Assembly: GCF_008369325.1 (NCBI RefSeq)
Contig: NZ_VOBI01000003.1
Location: 310,001 to 374,000, forward strand
Source: Pseudomonas sp. ANT_H12B
GTDB lineage: Bacteria; Pseudomonadota; Gammaproteobacteria; Pseudomonadales; Pseudomonadaceae
DNA: 64,000 nucleotides
Direction: 5' to 3'
Under the pieces are notes generated by a model, which was given only the letters and a program-made list of their open reading frames with translations, did no database searches and was not told where the DNA came from. Shown here one piece after another: positions 1-6,937 of this stretch. How positions within the stretch are numbered: the first letter of the stretch is position 1; the number at the start of each line of letters is the position of its first letter. Both the position numbers and the translations under genes were made by a program.

Positions 1-353
1 ATGGTGCACAGTGCCGCGGCAAACAACGCCGCGACCATCACCGGTTTACGTCCGACACGGTCGGAGATCGGGCCAGTGATCAGCAGGCCAATGGCGAGCA
101 TGCCGGTGGCCACCGACAGGATCAGGCTGCTTTGCGCCGCATTGATGGAGTATTCGTGGGACAGCAGCGGCATCATCGGCTGCACGCAGTAGAGCAGGGC
201 AAAGGTCGCGAAACCGCCGGAGAACAGCGCCAGCACTGTGCGCATGAACATCGGCGTGCCTTTTTCGATGTAGATCTCTGCAAGTTCGGCGACGACATCG
301 TCGAGCGGAGCCGGTGGAACTTCATGGGCAAGTGGAACAACAGCAGTTTTCAC
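1..353 (-). CDS. MFS transporter, YnfM-like (5' part only)
   Basis: N-terminal 117 residues of a major facilitator superfamily exporter; the rest lies beyond the left edge. The reading frame opens with GTG at 353. A short acidic cytoplasmic N-terminus of about 35 residues is followed by two hydrophobic helices and then the MFS loop 2-3 signature, readable as GPISDRVGRKPVM, which is diagnostic of the superfamily. The sequence resembles the YnfM/arabinose-efflux branch (FATFALLYCVQPMMP in helix 1). It is divergent from the LysR gene at 473, an arrangement common for LysR-regulated exporters, so the regulator probably controls it. Substrate cannot be told from this fragment. The GTG start is chosen because the frame is open to it and no ATG precedes the first helix except internal ones. 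Confidence 0.8.
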   Translation of the reverse strand, partial: MKTAVVPLAHEVPPAPLDDVVAELAEIYIEKGTPMFMRTVLALFSGGFATFALLYCVQPMMPLLSHEYSINAAQSSLILSVATGMLAIGLLITGPISDRVGRKPVMVAALFAAALCT

Positions 354-421
354 TTCAGACCTCGGGGAACGCAGCCGGTCAGGCAATGTAAAAAAGCATA
401 TAGCTGGCTAATGATTCAATC

Positions 422-431
422 CAATATATTG
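422..431. promoter_or_regulatory. Palindrome in the MFS/LysR divergent intergenic region
   Basis: A perfect 10-bp palindrome, CAATATATTG, lies in the 119-bp AT-rich gap between the divergent MFS and LysR genes. It is a candidate regulator or promoter site. LysR-type proteins often bind in exactly this position, but the motif does not clearly show the classic T-N11-A form, so the assignment is an inference from placement. Confidence 0.3.
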
Positions 432-472
432 TTCGACCTGTTTGAGAGGTTTTACGGCCTAATGGAGTTTTC

Positions 473-1375
473 ATGGAATTGCGTCACCTGCGCTACTTCA
501 TTGCCGTCGCCGAAGAACTGCACTTCGGCCGCGCCGCTCAGGTGCTGGGCATCTCGCAACCACCGTTGAGCCAGCAGATTCAGGCGCTGGAACAGGAGGT
601 CGGGGCGCGGTTGTTCGAGCGGACCAATCGTCGGGTCGAGCTGAGTGAAGCCGGTCGGTTGTTTCTGGAAGAGGCGCGGCTGGTGCTGGCGCAGGTCGAC
701 AAAGCGGCGGATGTGGCGCGACGGGCGCAGTTGGGTGAGTTGGGCGAACTGAAGATTGGCTTCACCTCGTCGGCACCGTTCAACTCGACGATCCCTCAGG
801 CGATTTTTTCGTTTCGCCAGCGATTTCCGGCAGTGCACTTGAATCTGCGGGAGATGAGCAGTACTCAAGTGGCCGATGCGCTAGTGGATGAATCGATCGA
901 GGTCGGCATCATGCGGCCGTTGGGATTGCCGGATTCACTCAGCGTGGTGGAACTGATGCGTGAGCCGCTGGTGGCCGTGCTCAGTTCCAAGCATCCGCTG
1001 GTGGCCGGCAGCGAGGAAGGGTTGTTTCTGTCAGCCTTGGCCCTCGAACCCTTCGTATTTTTCCCACGCAGTTATGGCAGTGGTCTGTACGCGCAGTTGC
1101 TCAGCCTGGCCCGGGATGCCGGTTTCAGCCCGCACTTTGCCCAAGAGGCCGGCGAGGCGATGACCATCATCGGGTTGGTGGCAGCAGGGCTCGGCGTATC
1201 CGTGCTGCCGGCGTCTTATCAGCGTATGCGCATCGATGGTGTGGTCTATCGCCCTCTGCTCGATCCAGCGGCGGTGTCGGCGGTATGGCTGGTGCAGCGC
1301 AAGGATCAGAAATCGCCGATGGCCAAGGCGTTTGTTGAGTTGTTGACGCGCAAGGTTGAGCCGCTGAAGGCGTGA
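473..1375 (+). CDS. LysR-family transcriptional regulator
   Basis: 300-residue LysR-type regulator of usual family length. Residues 1-60 form the winged helix-turn-helix (MELRHLRYFIAVAEELHF start, then AAQVLGISQPPLSQQIQ), followed by a linker helix and a periplasmic-binding-protein-like effector domain from about residue 90 (GELKIGFTSSA) to 290. It belongs by N-terminus to the large BenM/CatM-like branch, many of whose members sense aromatic or small organic acids, but the effector cannot be read from sequence. It is divergent from the YnfM-like exporter at 1-353, the likely target. The start ATG at 473 begins with the canonical MELRHL, so it is secure. Confidence 0.92.
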   Translation: MELRHLRYFIAVAEELHFGRAAQVLGISQPPLSQQIQALEQEVGARLFERTNRRVELSEAGRLFLEEARLVLAQVDKAADVARRAQLGELGELKIGFTSSAPFNSTIPQAIFSFRQRFPAVHLNLREMSSTQVADALVDESIEVGIMRPLGLPDSLSVVELMREPLVAVLSSKHPLVAGSEEGLFLSALALEPFVFFPRSYGSGLYAQLLSLARDAGFSPHFAQEAGEAMTIIGLVAAGLGVSVLPASYQRMRIDGVVYRPLLDPAAVSAVWLVQRKDQKSPMAKAFVELLTRKVEPLKA

Positions 1376-1390
1376 CTGCTGCGCAGTCAT

Positions 1391-1416
1391 TCGCGAGCAG
1401 GCTCGCTCCCACAGGG
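1391..1416. repeat. REP-type palindrome (single copy)
   Basis: TCGCGAGCAGGCTCGCTCCCACAGGG-type element just after the LysR stop codon. The same core recurs at 6100-6193, 34641-34733 and, in variant form, at 48973-49037, 50817-50908 and 51681-51706. These are the extragenic palindromes abundant in fluorescent pseudomonads, mobilised by RAYT transposases; no RAYT gene is in this window. Confidence 0.85.
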
Positions 1417-1441
1417 TTCTTCGGGATGACGCCATAGCGCT

Positions 1442-1469
1442 TCAAGGTTTTGTTGGATACGGCCGATAA
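1442..1469 (+). promoter_or_regulatory. FliA (sigma28)-type promoter
   Basis: TCAAGGTT, a 12-bp spacer, then GCCGATAA matches the Pseudomonas flagellar sigma factor consensus (TCAAG...N12...GCCGATAA) at every key position. It is 38 bp upstream of the lipoprotein start at 1507. The chemoreceptor at 28668-30293 has a promoter of the same 8-12-8 geometry (30348-30375), an internal check on the motif. Confidence 0.75.
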
Positions 1470-1506
1470 CCGTCATTGGACTCATCACAAACTATGGAGA
1501 TACAGG

Positions 1507-1950
1507 ATGTTCAAGCAGATAACCTTCACCGCTTTGCTGGCCTTGATCGCACTGACCGGTGGTTGTGCTTCGGTAAAAATGGCTGATGAAACCCAGGACG
1601 CACAGGCCAAGTCGTTCCAAGTCGCTCCCGACAAAGCCAATATCTACGTTTATCGCAACGAGAGCATGGGGGCCGGGGTGAAAATGCCGGTGACGCTCAA
1701 TGGCAAGCCTGTCGGGCAGACTGTCGCCAAGTCCTATCTGATGTTGGCCGTCCCGGCGGGTCAGCAGACCCTGGTGTCTTCGGCGGAAAACGATTCTGAA
1801 CTGAAACTCACCGCAGAAGCCGGCCAAAACTACTTTGTCTGGCAGGAAGTGAAAGTGGGCTTCATCAAGGCGCGTAACAACCTGCAAGTCGTCGACGACA
1901 AGACAGGTCGCGCGGGCGTCACTGAAAGCAAGTTGATTCAGGCTCAGTAA
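1507..1950 (+). CDS. Small lipoprotein, DUF2846-like
   Basis: 147-residue predicted lipoprotein. Residues 1-20 are a lipoprotein signal (hydrophobic stretch, then LTGGC with the lipidated Cys at 20). The mature part contains IYVYRNE and a short beta-rich domain with LNGKPVGQT, the pattern of DUF2846-type proteins. The start at 1507 is preferred over an upstream in-frame codon at 1450 because it places the signal peptide at the N-terminus and has a GGAG ribosome-binding site. The gene stands alone, behind a FliA-type promoter (1442-1469), so it is probably co-expressed with motility genes. Function is unknown. The lipobox is slightly atypical (Thr at -3), which lowers certainty of lipidation but not of export. 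Confidence 0.8.
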   Translation: MFKQITFTALLALIALTGGCASVKMADETQDAQAKSFQVAPDKANIYVYRNESMGAGVKMPVTLNGKPVGQTVAKSYLMLAVPAGQQTLVSSAENDSELKLTAEAGQNYFVWQEVKVGFIKARNNLQVVDDKTGRAGVTESKLIQAQ

Positions 1951-1966
1951 GCGTCAGAACACAGCG

Positions 1967-1997
1967 GATCGTTCCCACGCGGAGCGTGGGAACGATC
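1967..1997. terminator. Perfect hairpin between convergent genes
   Basis: A 14-bp perfect inverted repeat (GATCGTTCCCACGC / GCGTGGGAACGATC) with a 3-nt loop sits between the lipoprotein gene and the convergent end of the APE operon. It probably ends transcription from both sides. The same palindrome family occurs at 28626-28659 and in the composite element at 49727-49861. Confidence 0.65.
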
Positions 1998-2004
1998 ATC
2001 ACCG

Positions 2005-3231
2005 TTACGACCACCGCCGAAAAATCAGCGAAGTATTAACCCCGCCAAACGCAAAGTTGTTGTTCATCACGTACTGGTTGCTCATCTGCCGGAACTCGCC
2101 GCGCAGGTAATCGAGCTTGCCGCAGTGCGGATCGACATCGTCGAGGTTGAGGGTGTGCACGTACAGGTCGCGGTTCAGCATCTCGATGCTGAACCAGGAC
2201 TCCAGCGCGCCGCAGGCTCCCAAGGTGTGACCAAGGAAGCTCTTCTGCGAGCTGATGGGCATGTGTTCGCCGAACAACGCGCTGGTCGCGAGTGTTTCGG
2301 CGATGTCGCCCTGTTCTGTCGCTGTGCCGTGACCATTCACGTAGCCGATGTCCGAAGGCTGTAGCCCGGCGTCTTCCAGGGCCAGCTCCATGGCCCGGCG
2401 CATGGTGATTTGCTCCGGACGGGTGGCGTGCTGGCCGTCGGCGTTGCTGCCGAAACCGACGAGCTCGGCGTGAATGTGCGCGCCACGCGCCAGAGCATGT
2501 TCCAGCTCTTCAAGCACCAGCATGCCGCCGCCTTCACCAATCACCAAGCCATCGCGTCCTTTGTCGTAAGGGCGTGGACTGGTATGCGGGGCATCGTTTT
2601 TCAGACTGGTGGCGTAGAGCGCGTCGAAGACCATGGCTTCGGTGGGGCACAGCTCTTCGGCACCGCCAGCGAGCATCAATGGCAAACGGCCGAACTTGAT
2701 CGATTCGTAGGCGTAGCCGATGCCCTGGCTGCCGCTGGTGCAAGCACTGGAGGTCGGGATCAGCCGGCCGGTGAGGCCGAAGAAGATGCTGATATTCGCC
2801 GCCGTGGTGTGCGGCATCATGCGCACGTAGGAATTGGCGTTCAGGCCCTCGGCCACCGAATTGAGCAGCATGTTGCCGAACGCCTTGATCTCGTCGGTGC
2901 TGCCGGTGGACGAACCACAGGAGACGCCCATGCGCCCGTCCTTGATCAATTCGTTGCCCAACAGCCCGGCATCGGCCAAGGCCTGTTCCGCCGCGCCGAC
3001 CGCCAGGCGCGAAACCCGGCCCATGCTGCGCAGTTGCTTGCGGGTCCAGTGGCTCGGCACTTTGAAGCCATCGATCGGCCCCGCCAGGCGGGTGTTGAGT
3101 TCGGTGAAGCGATCCCACTCGTCCATCCGGCGAATGCCGCTGCGGTTGGCGGCGAAGTTGGCGGCGATGGTGTCCCAATCGCTGCCCAGTGAGGTGATGC
3201 CGGCCATGCCGGTGACGACGACGCGCTTCAT
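2005..3231 (-). CDS. apeR: Beta-ketoacyl-ACP synthase (ApeR-like), aryl polyene locus
   Basis: 408-residue FabF-type condensing enzyme, last gene of the APE operon. The catalytic triad is intact: nucleophile Cys164 in SSACTSGSQG, His301 in NGHGTATEQGD and His335 in KSFLGHTLGACGA. In characterised APE loci the KS at this end of the cluster (ApeR) accompanies ApeQ and ApeP. Here the same order KS-DH-KR-KS is kept (4414, 3956, 3231, 2005). The start ATG overlaps the stop of the upstream ketoreductase as TGATG and is preceded by GGAGG, so translation is coupled; an in-frame GTG two codons upstream is less likely. It may catalyse initial condensation or supply precursors; the individual role of the two KS enzymes cannot be settled from sequence. 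Confidence 0.88.
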   Translation of the reverse strand: MKRVVVTGMAGITSLGSDWDTIAANFAANRSGIRRMDEWDRFTELNTRLAGPIDGFKVPSHWTRKQLRSMGRVSRLAVGAAEQALADAGLLGNELIKDGRMGVSCGSSTGSTDEIKAFGNMLLNSVAEGLNANSYVRMMPHTTAANISIFFGLTGRLIPTSSACTSGSQGIGYAYESIKFGRLPLMLAGGAEELCPTEAMVFDALYATSLKNDAPHTSPRPYDKGRDGLVIGEGGGMLVLEELEHALARGAHIHAELVGFGSNADGQHATRPEQITMRRAMELALEDAGLQPSDIGYVNGHGTATEQGDIAETLATSALFGEHMPISSQKSFLGHTLGACGALESWFSIEMLNRDLYVHTLNLDDVDPHCGKLDYLRGEFRQMSNQYVMNNNFAFGGVNTSLIFRRWS

Positions 3232-3959
3232 CAGCACAGGCCTCCGTTGACGGCCAGAACCTGCCGGGTGATGTATGACGCTTCCGCCGACATCAGGAAA
3301 TTCACCGCGCCGGCCACCTCTTCAGGGGTGCCCATGCGTTGTGCGGGGATCATTTTCATCAGTTCTTCCACCGGCACGTTTTCATCGAGCATCGCAGTGT
3401 CGATCAAGCCGGGAGCGACACAGTTGACGGTGATTTTGCGCTTGCCCAATTCGATCGCCAACGCCTTCGCCGCGCCGATCAAGCCTGCCTTGGAGGCGCT
3501 GTAGTTGACCTGGCCACGGTTGCCGATCAGCCCGGAAACCGAGGTGATGCAGACAATTCGCCCGGCGGCGCGACGACGGATCATCGGCATCATCACCGGG
3601 TGCAGTACGTTGTAGAAACCGTCGAGGTTGGTGCGCATTACCACGTCCCAATCATCCTCGCTCAGGGCGGGAAATGCACCGTCGCGCGTCAGGCCGGCAT
3701 TAAGCACCACGCCGTAATAGGCGCCGTGGGTTTCCACGTCAGCCTCCAGAACGGCTTTGCAACTGGCGCGGTCGGACACGTCGAATTGCAGAATCCGCGC
3801 TTTACGCCCCAAGGCCTCGATTTCGACCTTTACGGCCTCGGCGTCAGCAACGCCGTTGCGGCAATGCAGCACGATGTCATGCCCGGCCTGGGCCAGACGC
3901 AAAGCGATGGCGCGGCCGATGCCACGGCTGGAACCGGTGATCAGTACGGATTCAGTCAT
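3231..3959 (-). CDS. apeQ: 3-oxoacyl-ACP reductase (ApeQ-like, FabG family)
   Basis: 242-residue short-chain dehydrogenase/reductase. The nucleotide-binding motif TGSSRGIG is at residues 9-16, and the catalytic Ser140, Tyr153 and Lys157 (YSASK) are all present, so it should be an active NADPH-dependent ketoreductase. In the APE pathway it reduces the beta-keto group after each condensation, ahead of dehydration, leaving a trans double bond. It overlaps the dehydratase gene upstream by 4 bp (ATGA) and the KS downstream by one base, so the three are translationally coupled. It could be mistaken for housekeeping FabG, but its position inside the APE operon argues for pathway-specific use. Confidence 0.9.
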   Translation of the reverse strand: MTESVLITGSSRGIGRAIALRLAQAGHDIVLHCRNGVADAEAVKVEIEALGRKARILQFDVSDRASCKAVLEADVETHGAYYGVVLNAGLTRDGAFPALSEDDWDVVMRTNLDGFYNVLHPVMMPMIRRRAAGRIVCITSVSGLIGNRGQVNYSASKAGLIGAAKALAIELGKRKITVNCVAPGLIDTAMLDENVPVEELMKMIPAQRMGTPEEVAGAVNFLMSAEASYITRQVLAVNGGLC

Positions 3960-4417
3960 GGCTGGGTTCCTTGGGTTTCATGAAGGTATTGAGCGGCCTG
4001 AGGCGGACGGAACACGTTCAGACGAGCGGTGGCGTGAATGCCGGGCGCGTTGATGTGACATTCGAACACGCCCATGCCGTTGTCGTCTTCCAGCGAGCGC
4101 AGCCCATGGATGGTCAGCTCGGTGCCGGCGGGGAAGTGCTCGACGTTGCATTCGAATTTGCGGGTGCCGAGCAGAAACCCCAGCTCCACCGCATCGCCAC
4201 GCTGGCGGGCATGGCAACCGGCGTAGGCCGCGACGCTCTGGGCCATCAGTTCGATGCCGACCCAGGCCGGCAGGCTGCCGTCGGGACGGTTGAACAGGCC
4301 GTCGGGTTTGACGGTGAGGCGGGTATGAATCTGCTCGTCATCGAACGCCAGGATCTGATCGATGAGGATCATGTCGCCAGCGTGAGGCAGCAGTTCGGCG
4401 AGCGGCCAGTCAATCAT
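3956..4417 (-). CDS. apeP: 3-hydroxyacyl-ACP dehydratase, hotdog fold (ApeP-like)
   Basis: 153-residue hotdog-fold protein. It shows the FabA/FabZ-type catalytic arrangement: His12 in LLPHAGDMILID and Glu56 in AWVGIELMAQ. The start at 4417 overlaps the upstream ketosynthase stop as ATGA; an upstream in-frame start would add 36 residues encoded within that gene and is rejected. In APE synthesis this enzyme dehydrates the 3-hydroxy intermediate made by the ketoreductase. A second dehydratase-like domain is fused to the AMP-ligase at 15922-17604, so the locus has two, as in characterised APE systems (ApeP and ApeI). Confidence 0.85.
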   Translation of the reverse strand: MIDWPLAELLPHAGDMILIDQILAFDDEQIHTRLTVKPDGLFNRPDGSLPAWVGIELMAQSVAAYAGCHARQRGDAVELGFLLGTRKFECNVEHFPAGTELTIHGLRSLEDDNGMGVFECHINAPGIHATARLNVFRPPQAAQYLHETQGTQP

Positions 4418-5610
4418 GGTGCATCTCCGATAATCAGGCTGACGTTGTTGCCACCGAAAGCAAAGGAATTGCTCATCAGGTAGCGCGGTGCAATGGACGC
4501 CAGGCGATCGGCCGGGGTCACCCAATTCAGGGGCGGCAGTTCGGGGTCGGGTTGACCGTCCCAGACGTGAGGCGGCAGCGCATGCTCGCGGTTGCCTGCG
4601 CTCAGGCTCAGCCAGCAGAACGCCGCTTCCAGCGCCCCGGCCGCGCCCAGGGTGTGGCCGGTCATGGGTTTGGTCGAGGAGCAGGGCACACCGGCCGGGA
4701 ACAATGCGGCCACTGCCAGGCTTTCCATGGCGTCGTTGTGTTGGGTCGCGGTGCCGTGCAGGTTCAGGTAATCGATCTGCTGCGGTTGCAGTTGTGCTCG
4801 GCCCAAGGCTTTGCGCATCGCTTGCAGGGCGCCCCGGCCAGTCGGTTCCGGTGCGGAAATGTGGTGTGCATCGGAGCTGGCGCCACTGCCCAGCAGGGCA
4901 ATCGGCTGGCTGTCGCCGGCACTTTTGCTCATCAGGAACAACACCGCCGCTTCGCCGATATTGATGCCGTTACGGTTGACCGAGAACGGATTGCAGCGCT
5001 GTCCGGACACCGCTTCCAGCGCCGAGAACCCGCTGAGGGTCAGCTTGCACAGGCTGTCGACACCGCCACACAGCACCACATCGCACACGCCCAGATCCAG
5101 CAGACGCTGAGCACTCATCAGTGCCCGGGCGCTGGAAGTGCAGGCGGTGGAAATCACATAAGCCGGACCGCTTAATTGCAGCCAGTCGGCGAGGAAATTT
5201 GCCGGAGCGCCGAGTTCCTGTTGCTGATAGTTGTAATCGGCCGGGAACTGATGCTCGCGGATGTAATGAGCCAGCCCGCGACTGGCTTCGTCGATACCTG
5301 AGGTGCTGGTGCCCAGAACGATACCGATACGGTCGCGACCGTAGGTCTGGATCGCCTGGTCGATGTCTTGGCGAATTTGCAGCGCGGCTTCCAGCAGCAA
5401 CTGATTGTTGCGGCTGCGTTGCTCGGTCAGTTCGACTGGTATCGGTGCCAGCTCCCCCTGGACCGCGGCCACTGGTAACGAGCGTTCCGCCACCCAGCCG
5501 GCCTCGCTGCGCATGCCGGAGCAGTCGCCGGCAAACAGGTTACGGGCGACTTCGTGCTTGTCGCGGCCCAGGGCGCAGATGACCCCGAGGGCATTCAGAT
5601 AAGCCGTCAT
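4414..5610 (-). CDS. apeO: Beta-ketoacyl-ACP synthase (ApeO-like)
   Basis: 398-residue ketosynthase. Active-site residues are complete: Cys157 in VISTACTSSA, His285 in NLHGTATQHND and His319 in KPMTGHTLGAAGA. In characterised APE systems the KS ApeO works as a heterodimer with the chain-length-factor-like ApeC; the probable ApeC partner here is the first gene of the operon (19433-20158), about 14 kb upstream. It overlaps the DUF3261 lipoprotein gene upstream and the dehydratase downstream by 4 bp each. Assignment to ApeO rather than ApeR rests on gene order (KS-DH-KR-KS) and is reasonably firm. Confidence 0.88.
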   Translation of the reverse strand: MTAYLNALGVICALGRDKHEVARNLFAGDCSGMRSEAGWVAERSLPVAAVQGELAPIPVELTEQRSRNNQLLLEAALQIRQDIDQAIQTYGRDRIGIVLGTSTSGIDEASRGLAHYIREHQFPADYNYQQQELGAPANFLADWLQLSGPAYVISTACTSSARALMSAQRLLDLGVCDVVLCGGVDSLCKLTLSGFSALEAVSGQRCNPFSVNRNGINIGEAAVLFLMSKSAGDSQPIALLGSGASSDAHHISAPEPTGRGALQAMRKALGRAQLQPQQIDYLNLHGTATQHNDAMESLAVAALFPAGVPCSSTKPMTGHTLGAAGALEAAFCWLSLSAGNREHALPPHVWDGQPDPELPPLNWVTPADRLASIAPRYLMSNSFAFGGNNVSLIIGDAP

Positions 5611-6092
5611 GGCGTGTCCCCGCTGAGCGGCGTGACTTGATATCTCGGGCCTTTGGGCAGGTTCAATTCAAAGCTCATGGGTTGTGAATAACGGACGTCC
5701 CAATGCGATGGCAGGGTGCGTTGCGAGCCATGCTGCCAAGCGGCGGGATAGTTGCCCGACAGCTCATCTTTGGGGGTCAGCGCAAACAGCAGCGCGGCGA
5801 ACAGCTCTCGCGCTTCCGGGTTGGGCGGCAGCAGACCGTCAGCCTGCCACTTGCCATCGACCAGTTTCTGGCGTGCCTGTGGAATGCCCAGCAAGTCCAT
5901 CATCGACCAGCGAATCCCCGGGCCTTCACGTTGGATCACCAGCACCCAGTCCTGACGTTGGTCGGCTTGCAGACGCTGGATGTGCAATTGCAGCGGCAAC
6001 GACAGGTTCGGGGTTTGCTCAGGCAGCGGCACCCGACTGGCGCAGGCGCTCAGCAACAGGACACAACCCAACAGCAGGAAGCGCAGCACCAC
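5607..6092 (-). CDS. DUF3261 lipoprotein of the APE locus
   Basis: About 161 residues from the first of two adjacent GTG codons at 6092 and 6089. The N-terminus reads as a lipoprotein signal, LLLGCVLLLSAC, with the lipidated Cys about 19 residues in. The rest is the small DUF3261-type domain regularly found in APE and related pigment loci and thought to help place the pigment in the envelope. The frame stays open upstream to a start overlapping the methyltransferase stop as TGATG (6215-6210). The extra 41 residues that would add are encoded by a REP pair and are unlikely to be native. The true start may therefore have been displaced by REP insertion. Confidence 0.75.
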   Translation of the reverse strand: MVLRFLLLGCVLLLSACASRVPLPEQTPNLSLPLQLHIQRLQADQRQDWVLVIQREGPGIRWSMMDLLGIPQARQKLVDGKWQADGLLPPNPEARELFAALLFALTPKDELSGNYPAAWQHGSQRTLPSHWDVRYSQPMSFELNLPKGPRYQVTPLSGDTP

Positions 6093-6099
6093 CGCACAC

Positions 6100-6193
6100 C
6101 CTGTGGGAGCGAGCCTGCTCGCGATGGCGGCAATGCATTCGATAACTATGTTGGCTGACCCACCGCTATCGCGAGCAGGCTCGCTCCCACAGG
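6100..6193. repeat. Inverted REP pair (BIME-like) inside the APE operon
   Basis: Two REP copies in opposite orientation (6100-6125 and 6168-6193) with about 40 bp between. The pair lies between the methyltransferase stop and the signal peptide of the DUF3261 lipoprotein, in an operon whose other junctions nearly all overlap. It can form a long stem in the mRNA and may reduce read-through or set differential mRNA stability for the four downstream synthase genes. Confidence 0.85.
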
Positions 6194-6211
6194 TTTGAGT
6201 TGCACTAAACA

Positions 6212-6937
6212 TCACACGGCACCTTCAAGGGGTTTGCGCGCGACCACATTGACCAGGGTTTCTTCCCGTTGGCCGAAGGGCTTTGGCTGGCGCAGACCCA
6301 AGCGTTCAAACAGGCCGAAATCCTTGGCGCGGCTCCACCACAAGTATGGATAAGACACGTTTCGCGGGCCGAATTCGAAACGCTGCCGGCGAATCATGTC
6401 CAGGTACCCGGCAGCGCTCTTCTGCATGTGCATCGGATGGCGGAACAACCAGCGTATCACCCAGGTATTAATGTAAGCCTCGGTGGATTCGGCGAACAGC
6501 AGATAACCACCGGGCTTGAGCACGCGGTAGAACTCGGACAGCGCCTGTTCCTGGTCCACCAGATGATGAAAGGTCTGATGACAGAACAGCAGATCGACGC
6601 TGGCGTCCGGGACGTTGATGCTCGCGCAGTCGCTGCCGAGCAACTCCACTTCCATGCCCTGACGGGCAGCTTCTTCGCCGCTCAGGTTGAGGCTGTGAGG
6701 GTCGGCGTCCAGACCGATCAAGCGTTGTGGCGCAAACGTCTGGCGCAGGTATTGGAACGACTTGCCCTGACCGCAACCGGCATCCAGCAATACCGGATGG
6801 TTCGGTAACGGTTCGCTGAACAGGCTGCGTAAATCGTCGATGGCTACGCGCAATACATGGTGCTGCCAGGTGCGGCTGCGCAGGAACCAGAAACCGAATC
6901 GGGTTTCCTCGACGTAGTTTTCACTCAGGTAGCTCAA
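6212..6937 (-). CDS. Class I SAM-dependent methyltransferase
   Basis: 241-residue methyltransferase with the glycine-rich SAM motif I, LLDAGCGQGKSFQYL, at about residues 50-64, an acidic motif (GLDADP) and a post-II region (LLFCHQTFHHLVDQEQAL) typical of the Methyltransf_11/25 families. It overlaps the upstream flavoprotein gene by 4 bp. Known APE pigments carry a methylated aryl head group, so this enzyme is a natural candidate for C- or O-methylation of the ring or its precursor. That role is inferred from context. Whether it acts on carbon or oxygen cannot be told from sequence. Confidence 0.82.
   Translation of the reverse strand: MSYLSENYVEETRFGFWFLRSRTWQHHVLRVAIDDLRSLFSEPLPNHPVLLDAGCGQGKSFQYLRQTFAPQRLIGLDADPHSLNLSGEEAARQGMEVELLGSDCASINVPDASVDLLFCHQTFHHLVDQEQALSEFYRVLKPGGYLLFAESTEAYINTWVIRWLFRHPMHMQKSAAGYLDMIRRQRFEFGPRNVSYPYLWWSRAKDFGLFERLGLRQPKPFGQREETLVNVVARKPLEGAV

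Noticed and set aside
6092..6215. 41-residue N-terminal extension of the DUF3261 lipoprotein
   Set aside because: Encoded by an inverted REP pair and precedes an otherwise complete lipoprotein signal; kept only as an observation about start displacement.
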